From NCBI GenBank assembly GCA_027040585.1, contig JALULU010000354.1, forward strand, positions 1-6,161: a DNA stretch of 6,161 nucleotides, given 5' to 3'. A program made the position numbers and the translations under genes. Below, in pieces: positions 1 through 6,160 of the stretch (positions within the stretch are counted from its first letter, which is position 1; every line of letters begins with the position of its first letter). This DNA is from Acidobacteriota bacterium. Lineage in GTDB: Bacteria > Acidobacteriota > JAAYUB01 > JAMOQF01. The notes below the pieces were generated by a model. It ran no database searches, was not told the origin of the DNA, and saw nothing but the letters and a program-made list of their open reading frames with translations.

Positions 1-1107
1 GATATTAATATTAAAGTAAAAGATGGAGTAGTTGTTACCAATGAAGATGATAAAAAATTAAAAGATTACAAAGTTATTACTTCATCTCATCCCATACCTG
101 ATGAGAGAAGTATTGATGCCGCAAAGATTATAATTCAAAAATTCAAAGAGATGAATGAAGACGATTTTTTTATCTTTCTGCTTTCAGGTGGTGGCTCGGC
201 CCTTTTAGAACTTCCTATAGATCCTATAAATCTTGATGATCTTAGAAAAGCAACTGATATTTTTTTAAAAAGTGGAATGGATATTTTTGAGCTAAATACA
301 TTGAGAAAGCATCTTTCTCAAATTAAGGGTGGTAAACTTGCAAGGTTTACAAAGGCAAGGGGAGTGGTGCTTATACTTTCTGATGTTATAGGAGATGATT
401 TAAAATCTATAAGTTCCGGACTTCTTTACTGCGATTCTACTTCATATAAAGATGTGGGTGAAATTTTAGGAAAATATAATCTATGGGATAAAATTCCTGA
501 AAATGTTAAAAATGTTTTTAAATGGGGATTAAGTGGGGAAATTGAAGATACACCAAACATTGAGAATGAGAGGGTAAAAAATATTATCGTTTCAAATAAC
601 TCCTTTGCCTTAAAAAAAATAAAGGAAAAGTGTAAAGATTTTGGTATTAATGGAAAAATTATTACATCTACTTTAAGGGGGGAAGCAAAGGAAGTTGCAA
701 AAGCACTTATTTCAATTGGTGAAGGAGTGTTAAGTAGTGATGAAAAAAATTACAATTTTCCACTTTGTCTTATTTTTGGAGGTGAAACCACAGTAAATGT
801 ATATGGAACTGGAAGGGGTGGGAGAAATCAAGAACTTGTACTTTCTGCTTTAAATGAAATTAAATACAACAAAAATTTATCAATTTTAAGTGTTGGTACT
901 GATGGAATTGATGGAAAAAGTGATGCAGCAGGTGGTGTAGTTAACCGGGAAAACTATGACATAGCAGTAAAAAACAGGTTAAACTTAAATTTATTTCTTA
1001 AAAACAATGATTCGTCTACATTTTTGAAGGAGGTAAATGGTTTAATTACTACAGGTAAGACAGGAACCAATGTATGTGATATAATCTTATTATTAATAAA
1101 TTATTAA
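1..1107 (+). CDS. gckA: Glycerate 2-kinase (DUF4147/MOFRL family), 5'-truncated by window edge
   Basis: Phosphorylates D-glycerate with ATP to 2-phosphoglycerate in the cytoplasm, feeding lower glycolysis. The frame is open from base 1, so the ATG at 151 is internal. The upstream codons encode the family motif HPIPDERS (residues 30-37 of the 368 visible). Further family motifs are LSGGGSALLE (61-70), the LNTLRKHLSQIKGGKLA stretch (98-114), SDVIGDD (127-133), and the MOFRL-domain motifs GGETTV (260-265), GRGGRNQE (271-278), GTDGIDGKSDAAGG (299-312) and TGTNVCD (354-360). Family members are about 420-450 residues, so some 60-80 N-terminal residues, including the expected catalytic lysine, lie outside the window. 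The gene ends in TAA 11 bases before the next start, and that gene's ribosome-binding site overlaps the stop. Its position beside glycerate- and phosphoglycerate-glycosylating enzymes suggests it controls the glycerate pool. The family is certain; 2-phosphoglycerate as product is the usual result for the family and was not read from the sequence. Confidence 0.93.
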   Translation, partial: DINIKVKDGVVVTNEDDKKLKDYKVITSSHPIPDERSIDAAKIIIQKFKEMNEDDFFIFLLSGGGSALLELPIDPINLDDLRKATDIFLKSGMDIFELNTLRKHLSQIKGGKLARFTKARGVVLILSDVIGDDLKSISSGLLYCDSTSYKDVGEILGKYNLWDKIPENVKNVFKWGLSGEIEDTPNIENERVKNIIVSNNSFALKKIKEKCKDFGINGKIITSTLRGEAKEVAKALISIGEGVLSSDEKNYNFPLCLIFGGETTVNVYGTGRGGRNQELVLSALNEIKYNKNLSILSVGTDGIDGKSDAAGGVVNRENYDIAVKNRLNLNLFLKNNDSSTFLKEVNGLITTGKTGTNVCDIILLLINY

Positions 1108-1114
1108 AGGAGGT
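1106..1114 (+). promoter_or_regulatory. Strong Shine-Dalgarno fixing the GTG start of the Ggs-like gene
   Basis: AAAGGAGGT is a near-perfect anti-16S match. It begins inside the TAA stop of the glycerate kinase gene and leaves 5 bases between GGAGG and the GTG at 1119. It decides the noncanonical GTG start and implies translational coupling with the upstream gene. The next two genes have GGAGGG (2363-2368, 7 bases before ATG) and the weaker AAGGTGA (3587-3593). The fifth has AGGGG (4621-4625) 11 bases before its ATG, a rather long spacing. Confidence 0.9.
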
Positions 1115-1118
1115 AGCT

Positions 1119-2363
1119 GTGGACTGTTTGAGATTTTTAACAGCCTTAAGAGATGAAGCAAGGAGAAAAATTGAAAAAATTTCAAGTGCTGATATAGTTA
1201 TAGGAATTCCAACTTATTATAGTTGTGGAACCATTGAGTTTGTTATAAATGTGATTTCTGAAGGATTAAACAAACATTTTCCCGGAAAAAGAGCGGTAAT
1301 TGTTATATCGGATGGAGGGTCAACTGATGATACGAGAGAAGTTGCAAGGGAAGTTGAAATCACAAATTTTAATCAGGAAAAAATAGTTACGATTTATAGG
1401 GGAATACCGGGAAAGGGAAGTGCCATCAGGGCAATCTTTGAGGCAAGTAGTTTTTTGGGGGCAGATGCCGTGGCACTATTTGATTCAGATTTAAAGTCCA
1501 TAAAACCTGAATGGGTTAAGAATGTCCTTGCACCAATTTTCTATGGTTATGATTTTGTAACGCCATATTATACGAGATATAAGTTTGATGGAACCATCAC
1601 AAATACAATAGTTTATAATTTAACAAGGGCGCTTTTTGGGGCGAATATACGCCAGCCAATAGGTGGTGATTTCGGAATTTCAAAGGAGTTAATAAGAGAA
1701 TATTTGAGAAAAGATGTCTGGGAAAGTGATATTGCAAAATTTGGAATTGATATATGGCTTACAGTTGAGGCAATTGTAAATAAATTCAGAATATGTCAGG
1801 CAAAGCTTGGTGTAAAAATTCATGGGGAAAAGGATCCTGCATCTGATTTAAGTGGTATGTTTACTCAGGTTGTGGGCACAATTTTTCAATTGATGATTGA
1901 TCATGAATCCTTCTGGAAAGATATAAAAAAAAGTGAGGAAATTCCAGTTCTTGGAGATATTTCTGAGGAGGAGCCACGTTCTTTTTCAATAGATAAAAAG
2001 ACGCTTCTTGAGTACTTTAGGGCAGGATATAAAAATTTTGGTTCTGTATGGAAAAATATCATATCCCTTGATAATTATAGAGTTATTGAAAATTTATATA
2101 AAATATCAAGAAGGTCTCCAAACAGAGTGATTTTGCCAGTAAAAAACTGGGCACATATTGTCTATGACTATGCAATAGCCTTTAAAGAAACTGAGATACA
2201 GAGGTTTAAACTTTTAAGTACCCTCATTCCAATTTATAATTTACGTGTGGCATCAATGGTTAATGAACTCCGTGATATAGACGACTTAAACGCTGAAAAA
2301 TATTTTGATGAACAGGCAGAGGTCTTTGAGATGGAGAAAGAATATTTACTAAAAAAATGGTAG
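1119..2363 (+). CDS. GT-A glycosyltransferase, probable glucosylglycerate synthase (Ggs-like)
   Basis: A 414-residue cytoplasmic GT-A (GT2/GT81-like) transferase with no signal peptide or membrane segment. Visible motifs in order: a nucleotide-binding start VIGIPTYY (27-34); SDGGSTDD (64-71); GIPGKGSA (95-102); the metal-binding DSD (122-124); the acceptor-region RQPIGGDFG (178-186); FGIDIWLT (208-215); and IHGEKDP (234-240), whose His235 corresponds to the third metal ligand in GpgS/MpgS enzymes. Residues 285-414 form a mostly helical C-terminal extension. The PGKG-DSD-GGDFG-GIDIW pattern resembles the Ggs proteins of Persephonella and Petrotoga. Ggs makes glucosylglycerate directly from NDP-glucose and D-glycerate, without a phosphorylated intermediate. 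A gene for glycerate kinase lies 11 bases upstream and a GpgS-like gene 12 bases downstream, which fits glycerate as acceptor. The fold and superfamily are near certain; Ggs specificity is inferred from motif memory and context. A mannosyl- or other hexosyl-glycerate synthase is the main alternative. Confidence 0.62.
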   Translation: MDCLRFLTALRDEARRKIEKISSADIVIGIPTYYSCGTIEFVINVISEGLNKHFPGKRAVIVISDGGSTDDTREVAREVEITNFNQEKIVTIYRGIPGKGSAIRAIFEASSFLGADAVALFDSDLKSIKPEWVKNVLAPIFYGYDFVTPYYTRYKFDGTITNTIVYNLTRALFGANIRQPIGGDFGISKELIREYLRKDVWESDIAKFGIDIWLTVEAIVNKFRICQAKLGVKIHGEKDPASDLSGMFTQVVGTIFQLMIDHESFWKDIKKSEEIPVLGDISEEEPRSFSIDKKTLLEYFRAGYKNFGSVWKNIISLDNYRVIENLYKISRRSPNRVILPVKNWAHIVYDYAIAFKETEIQRFKLLSTLIPIYNLRVASMVNELRDIDDLNAEKYFDEQAEVFEMEKEYLLKKW

Positions 2364-2375
2364 GAGGGTTTTAAA

Positions 2376-3584
2376 ATGGCTGATTTTTTTCAAAACGGTG
2401 TTATTACAACGCTTCAAAAACTTGGTAAAAGAAACTTAGAGGAAATTGAAAAAGAATTAATAGAATTTCCCAAAAGAAATAGGGCGGTTTTGTTGTTACC
2501 AGCTCTATACTCTGAATTTGAAAGAGAGGCAATGCCCTCTATTCTCGAAGAGTTAAAAAAAGTGAATTACTTAGATATGATTGTTCTTTCACTTGGTATG
2601 GCACATGAAGAGGAATTTTTGAGAGTAAAAAAAATAATGTCTCAACTTCCGCAAAAGGTTAAAATTGTCTGGAACCAGGGTGACAGAATACAGAGTCTTT
2701 ATAATTTGCTTGAGGAAAAGGGGTTCATTGCAAATATTCCTGGAAAAGGTGCTGCAGTATGGATGGCGATGGGATATATCCTTTCTGGAAATAGGAACGT
2801 GGTTATAGCACTTCACGATTGTGATATAAAAGATTATAGCAGAGAATTACTTGCAAGGCTTATTTATCCACTTGTAAGACCAGGTGCAAATTTTGAATTT
2901 AGCAAAGGGTATTATGCAAGGGTGTCAGGCATGCTTTATGGTAGGGTTACAAGATTGTTTGTTACCCCCTTGATAAGGTCACTTAAAAAATTACTTGGAG
3001 TTAATAAGTTTCTTGAATATCTCGATAGTTTTAGATTTATACTTTCTGGAGAGTTTGCATTAATTGGAGAACTTGCAAGAGGTATAAATATTTCACCTTC
3101 GTGGGGGCTTGAAATTTCCATTTTAAGTGAAATTTACAAAAATACAAGTGAAGACAGAATATGCCAGGTCGAGTTGGTTGAAACTTATGAACATAAACAT
3201 CAGAAGTTGTCCATTGAAAATCCCAATCGCGGACTTTTAAAAATGGCTTCAGATATTGCGAGAATTCTTTTCAGGATTTTAAGTGAAGATGGAATAATTA
3301 TGTCTGAGGCGTTTTTTAGAACACTAATTACAACATATATAAATTTTGCAAAGGAAACTGTGGAAAAATTTTATGCACTTTCGATGATAAATGGTTTATC
3401 ATATGACAGGCATAGGGAAATTAAAACTGTTGAAGCCTTTGCAAACACCCTTTCAAGAGCAAAGGATGACTTTATTAAGGATCCTATGTCAATACCTGTT
3501 TTATCTTCATGGAATAGAGTTGAAGCTGCTATTCCAAATTTTATGGATTTAATTAGGGAGGCAGTTGAAGAGGACAATAAGTAG
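2376..3584 (+). CDS. GT81-type glycosyltransferase, probable glucosyl-3-phosphoglycerate synthase (GpgS-like)
   Basis: A 402-residue soluble GT-A transferase. GpgS transfers glucose from an NDP-glucose to 3-phosphoglycerate, giving glucosyl-3-phosphoglycerate, which a phosphatase converts to glucosylglycerate. Motifs in order: LLPALYSEFE (40-49); IPGKGAA (121-127); HDCD (147-150), the DxD metal motif with Cys in the middle; FSKGYYAR (175-182); GRVTRLFVTPL (189-199); LSGEFAL (223-229); WGLEI (243-247); and YEHKHQ (271-276), the C-terminal His ligand region. These match block by block the mycobacterial GpgS pattern (PGKG, DSD, GRVTELVARPL, GGEYA, GVEIG, REHRN). Residues 285-402 are a helical tail. 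The start is well supported by GGAGGG 7 bases upstream. The gene is a diverged paralogue of the one before it, 12 bases away. GT81 membership is strong; glucose over mannose (MpgS) and 3-phosphoglycerate as acceptor are inferred. No partner phosphatase gene is visible. Confidence 0.66.
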   Translation: MADFFQNGVITTLQKLGKRNLEEIEKELIEFPKRNRAVLLLPALYSEFEREAMPSILEELKKVNYLDMIVLSLGMAHEEEFLRVKKIMSQLPQKVKIVWNQGDRIQSLYNLLEEKGFIANIPGKGAAVWMAMGYILSGNRNVVIALHDCDIKDYSRELLARLIYPLVRPGANFEFSKGYYARVSGMLYGRVTRLFVTPLIRSLKKLLGVNKFLEYLDSFRFILSGEFALIGELARGINISPSWGLEISILSEIYKNTSEDRICQVELVETYEHKHQKLSIENPNRGLLKMASDIARILFRILSEDGIIMSEAFFRTLITTYINFAKETVEKFYALSMINGLSYDRHREIKTVEAFANTLSRAKDDFIKDPMSIPVLSSWNRVEAAIPNFMDLIREAVEEDNK

Positions 3585-3596
3585 ATAAGGTGATAT

Positions 3597-4634
3597 ATGC
3601 AGATTGTATATGTTTTTAAAAAAATACCTCATCATGCTAAACATTCTGGTTACGATAGGTTAGCATATTACGTTGATTCATATCATTATAAACCGGGTAA
3701 AATTGCCTGTTTTTTGAAGTGTGGTTTTGAGAAGAAAATTGTGAATTTAAAAAGGGTGAATTATACCTGGTATAAACCTGAAAGTTTTGCAATTGAGAGT
3801 GAAATTATTATAAGACAGCACTTTGTTAAGAAAACTATTTTTCATTTTTTATATGGAGAAGATGCATATAGATACTCACATAGGAGACTTTATAGAAGAA
3901 AAAACAGGATGGTGGTTTCTTTTCACCAACCTAAAAGCAGTTTTTTTGAGCCCTTTTCAGAGGAAGATATTCCTCTTCTTAAGAAGATTGATAAAATTGT
4001 AGCAATGGGAAATAAACAGGCTGATTTTTTGAGGGATCTTGTTGGTAAGGGGGAAAAAGTTGAAGTTATCCCTCATGGAATTGATGTGGATTTTTATAAG
4101 CCACCTGAAAAGAAGTATGAAAAGGAGTATCTTGAAACCATTTCAGTGGGTTGGTGGTTAAGGGATGTGGATATGATTAAAGATGTTATAAAAAAAATTA
4201 ACTCACTTGGCTTAAAAGTTAAATTTAACATTGTAACCTTTGACTGGTGTTTTAAATTTTATGAGGGTCTTAAAAATGTAAATCTTCTTACAAATGTTCC
4301 GGATAAAGATCTCCTTAAATTATATCAAAGAAGTGATTTATTACTTTTACCTCTTAAAGATTGTACTGCAAATAATGCTGTACTTGAGGCTATGGCTTGT
4401 GGACTTCCTGTGTTTACAACCTCAGTTGGAGATATAAAAGATTATTGTGAAGATGAAAATTCTATTTTTGCAAAACCAGGTGATTCTGATTATCTTGTTG
4501 ATGCCATTTCAAGATTTTATAGTGATAGACAAAAACTTAAAGAAATGGGAAAAAAGAGTAGAGAACATTCCCTTAACTTCAGGTGGGAAAATATAGCAAA
4601 TATGTGTTTAAATATGTATAAGGGGTTGATTTAA
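3597..4634 (+). CDS. Family 4 (GT-B) glycosyltransferase, possible second-sugar transferase for glucosylglycerate
   Basis: A 345-residue GT-B retaining glycosyltransferase. The N-terminal Rossmann domain contains HHAKHSGYDRL (12-22), a glycine-bearing loop typical of family 4 acceptor domains, and the interdomain motif VIPHGIDVDFYKP (157-169). The C-terminal donor domain contains VPDKDLLKLYQRSD (234-247), TANNAVLEAMACGLPV (257-272) and KPGD (293-296). The EX7E donor motif is degenerate: the second Glu is E264, but Cys256 occupies the place of the first. There is no signal peptide or transmembrane segment. It starts 12 bases after the GpgS-like gene with a modest AAGGTGA site. In Petrotoga and Thermotoga, MggA or MggS mannosylate glucosyl-3-phosphoglycerate or glucosylglycerate to build mannosylglucosylglycerate. 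A similar role is suggested here by position only, and a glucosyltransferase making diglucosylglycerate, or an unrelated glycan enzyme, remains possible. Confidence 0.6.
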   Translation: MQIVYVFKKIPHHAKHSGYDRLAYYVDSYHYKPGKIACFLKCGFEKKIVNLKRVNYTWYKPESFAIESEIIIRQHFVKKTIFHFLYGEDAYRYSHRRLYRRKNRMVVSFHQPKSSFFEPFSEEDIPLLKKIDKIVAMGNKQADFLRDLVGKGEKVEVIPHGIDVDFYKPPEKKYEKEYLETISVGWWLRDVDMIKDVIKKINSLGLKVKFNIVTFDWCFKFYEGLKNVNLLTNVPDKDLLKLYQRSDLLLLPLKDCTANNAVLEAMACGLPVFTTSVGDIKDYCEDENSIFAKPGDSDYLVDAISRFYSDRQKLKEMGKKSREHSLNFRWENIANMCLNMYKGLI

Positions 4635-4636
4635 AA

Positions 4637-5113
4637 ATGAGAAAAATATCTTTGCTATTCATTTTGACAATTTTTATTTTTACCTCATTTTATTTTGCCC
4701 AGGAAAAGAGAAGAGTTTTTAGAAGGCCAGTATTGATAAGAGATGACAGAACAAAAGAGAGTGAAATTCCTAAAGATGAAGTTTTTAAATTGGATCCCAA
4801 AAAATCAAAAAAAAATATGGAAGTTGGAAAATTCTATTTAAAACGTAAAAAGTACGATGCTGCGATTGTGAGATTTATGGATGCTGTTAAATACAATCCT
4901 AAAAATGATGAGGCAAAATATTTACTAATAAAGGCACTTTATAAAAAGGGAAATTTAACTGAGGCTTATAACATAGGAAGTGGCTACTTAAAACAGAAAA
5001 TTTCTAAAAAATATAATAAAAAAATTGAAAAATTGGTTTTAAAATCTCATGAAAAAATGAAAAATAGAAAAGTTGGAGTGAAGGAAAAGATCTCTCCAAT
5101 TAACATAAATTAA
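4637..5113 (+). CDS. Exported TPR-repeat protein of unknown function
   Basis: A 158-residue basic protein, not recognised as a named family. Residues 1-21 form a signal peptide (basic MRK, a hydrophobic stretch, then a probable cleavage after FYFA before Gln22). There is no lipobox Cys, so it is predicted to be periplasmic or secreted. Residues 22-60 are charged and low in predicted structure. About 61-94 is a good tetratricopeptide repeat (GKFYLKRKKYDAAIVRFMDA, then an NPKN turn), and 95-128 is a second, looser repeat (AKYLLIKALYKKGNLTEAY). The tail is lysine-rich. It lies 2 bases after the preceding stop, so it is almost certainly cotranscribed with the glycosyltransferases. Its location outside the cytoplasm does not fit a direct catalytic role in solute synthesis; a scaffold role in envelope assembly is a guess. 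It could also be a 3'-truncated relic of a longer TPR protein. Confidence 0.75.
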   Translation: MRKISLLFILTIFIFTSFYFAQEKRRVFRRPVLIRDDRTKESEIPKDEVFKLDPKKSKKNMEVGKFYLKRKKYDAAIVRFMDAVKYNPKNDEAKYLLIKALYKKGNLTEAYNIGSGYLKQKISKKYNKKIEKLVLKSHEKMKNRKVGVKEKISPININ

Positions 5114-5128
5114 AAAGGATTAAAAAGG
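5109..5128 (+). repeat. Perfect 10-bp tandem duplication at the end of the operon
   Basis: ATTAAAAAGG occurs twice head to tail. The first copy carries the TAA stop codon of the TPR gene. It looks like a small slippage duplication just past the coding end; no function is evident. Confidence 0.8.
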
Positions 5129-5332
5129 GTAAGATCTTTATATTATATTCAAACATCGAAAAACAAATTAACTTAAAAACTTACATAGCAATTTTATGGT
5201 AAAAGACAAAATTTTTGTGTGACACCATTTCAGTTTCAGGTTTGCCACGAGAATCCCTTTTGCTAACTTTCTGCTCATATTAGAAAGCTATCTAAAAGAT
5301 AATGGAAAAGGTAAGGTGATGGCTTTAAAAAT
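5114..5332. other. Intergenic region between convergent genes
   Basis: These 219 bases separate the 3' ends of two convergent genes. I see no tRNA, CRISPR repeat or recognisable gene. A loose imperfect hairpin can be drawn at 5196-5228 (ATGGT pairing with ACCAT, with an inner ACAA/TTGT), and a 6-bp one at 5267-5287 (CTTTCT/AGAAAG). Neither is GC-rich with a clean T-tract, so no intrinsic terminator can be called. The plus frame from 5223 to 5333 is open for 37 codons, but its only ATG is 5 codons before the stop. It may be a coding remnant or chance. Confidence 0.6.
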
Positions 5333-5360
5333 TTAAATCCTTTCCCATTTAAAATCTTTT
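5294..5360. repeat. Imperfect inverted repeat at the 3' end of the minus-strand gene
   Basis: The left arm 5294-5311 (core AATGGAAAAGG, 5301-5311) matches in inverted orientation the right arm 5339-5360 (core CCTTTCCCATT, 5339-5349). The core has one mismatch, and the flanking AAAAGAT/ATCTTTT also pairs after a small gap. The right arm lies inside the last codons of the minus-strand gene and the left arm beyond its stop. It could act as a weak structure for transcripts from either side, or be a short inverted duplication of the gene end. The AT-rich stem makes a strong terminator doubtful. Confidence 0.4.
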
Positions 5361-6160
5361 ATGTTTCTTTCTTCTTTACTAAAATTTAACCCTATTAAAT
5401 AAATTTCCTTTACTTTATTTTTGTACTTTTCAAAATATTTTTTCTCTTTAATTTGCTTTAGGGGATCTTCTTTTGCGTCAACTTTAAATTCAATTATATA
5501 AGCCTTATCTGGAATGAGAATTGTTAAGTCAATCCTTCCTTTATTTGTAACATCTTCAGCTATTAAATCAACTCCAAGGGATGAAAGGAAGGAATAGATA
5601 ACACTTCCATAAAATCCCTCATAACCTGCTATCTCATTTTTTGTAAAGTTTGTATAGGGTATTGAGGAAAATAGGACTTTAAAATTTTCAATTAGACCCT
5701 CTACATCTCCCGCAATTAGATATTCTTCAAGTTTATTTTGAAGCCCTGTTTTTAAATTTGAACTTAAGCTGGAAAGATACTCTAAAAGTATGTTGTTTAA
5801 ACTCTTTTTAACCTCAAGATTTGGATAGGAAAGTTTATAAATTAAACTGTTATCAAGCCTTTTTCTTGTGCTCTTTATTGTCAAATATCCTGTCTGCCAG
5901 AGGAGGGCTTCAATTTTCATTGTATATACATCGAAACTCCCAAGTAAACTGTCTGTTGCCTCAATTTCTTCAAGCTCTGGTATAAAATACTTTTCCCTTT
6001 TCATCAACTTTATTAAAAACGTTGGACTCCCTGTCTCAAACCAGTAGGGCTTAAATTTAAGTCCCTTTTTTATAAACAAAAGTATATCAAAGGGATTGTA
6101 AACCTTTTCTCCAAGCCATGAATAACCGTTATACCATTTTCTTACCTCATCTCTATTTGC
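5333..6160 (-). CDS. AAA-ATPase-like / PD-(D/E)XK nuclease-like protein (DUF1703 kind), C-terminal part
   Basis: Only the C-terminal 276 codons (including stop) are inside the window. The frame stays open to the right edge, so the TTG at 6079 is not the start. Visible residues begin with VRKWYNGYSW (6-15) and VYNPFDIL (20-27), then YWFETGSPTFL (39-49), the signature of the AAA-ATPase-like domain's C-terminal part. The last third is the nuclease-like domain: YEGFYGSVIYSFL (180-192), GRIDL (208-212) and EFK (224-226), giving the D...ExK active-site pattern intact. Full-length members are about 500-550 residues with an N-terminal Walker A ATPase domain, here outside the window. The family is frequent and often multi-copy in anaerobes and thermophiles. 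Its role is not established; defence, toxin-like or mobile-element functions have been proposed. It converges on the glycosyltransferase operon and so is probably an unrelated transcription unit. Confidence 0.88.
   Translation of the reverse strand, partial: ANRDEVRKWYNGYSWLGEKVYNPFDILLFIKKGLKFKPYWFETGSPTFLIKLMKREKYFIPELEEIEATDSLLGSFDVYTMKIEALLWQTGYLTIKSTRKRLDNSLIYKLSYPNLEVKKSLNNILLEYLSSLSSNLKTGLQNKLEEYLIAGDVEGLIENFKVLFSSIPYTNFTKNEIAGYEGFYGSVIYSFLSSLGVDLIAEDVTNKGRIDLTILIPDKAYIIEFKVDAKEDPLKQIKEKKYFEKYKNKVKEIYLIGLNFSKEERNIKDFKWERI

Noticed and set aside
151..153. ATG as the start of the glycerate kinase
   Set aside because: The frame is open to base 1 and the upstream codons encode the conserved HPIPDERS motif, so this Met is internal.
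2589..3577. Minus-strand open frames inside the GpgS-like gene (2589-2816, 2936-3121, 3371-3577)
   Set aside because: They lie fully opposite a well-supported gene, lack recognisable domains, and have no ribosome-binding context.
5139..5175. Minus-strand promoter-like TATAAT
   Set aside because: The best -35 candidates are either 13 bases away or poor matches, and no minus-strand gene begins downstream of it.
5196..5228. Intrinsic terminator for the operon
   Set aside because: The stem is interrupted and AT-rich with only a short T run after it; too weak to call.
5228..5260. CRISPR- or IS-like look of the TTTCAGTTTCAGG and following GCCACGAGAATCCC stretch
   Set aside because: It occurs once only, with no spaced copies, no terminal inverted repeats and no transposase or cas gene.
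5223..5336. Possible small plus-strand gene or remnant in the intergenic region
   Set aside because: The 37-codon open frame has an ATG only 5 codons before the stop and no ribosome-binding site; I recognise no protein family in it.
6077..6079. TTG as the start of the minus-strand gene
   Set aside because: The frame continues to the window edge with conserved residues (WYNGY, YNPFDIL) and there is no ribosome-binding site.
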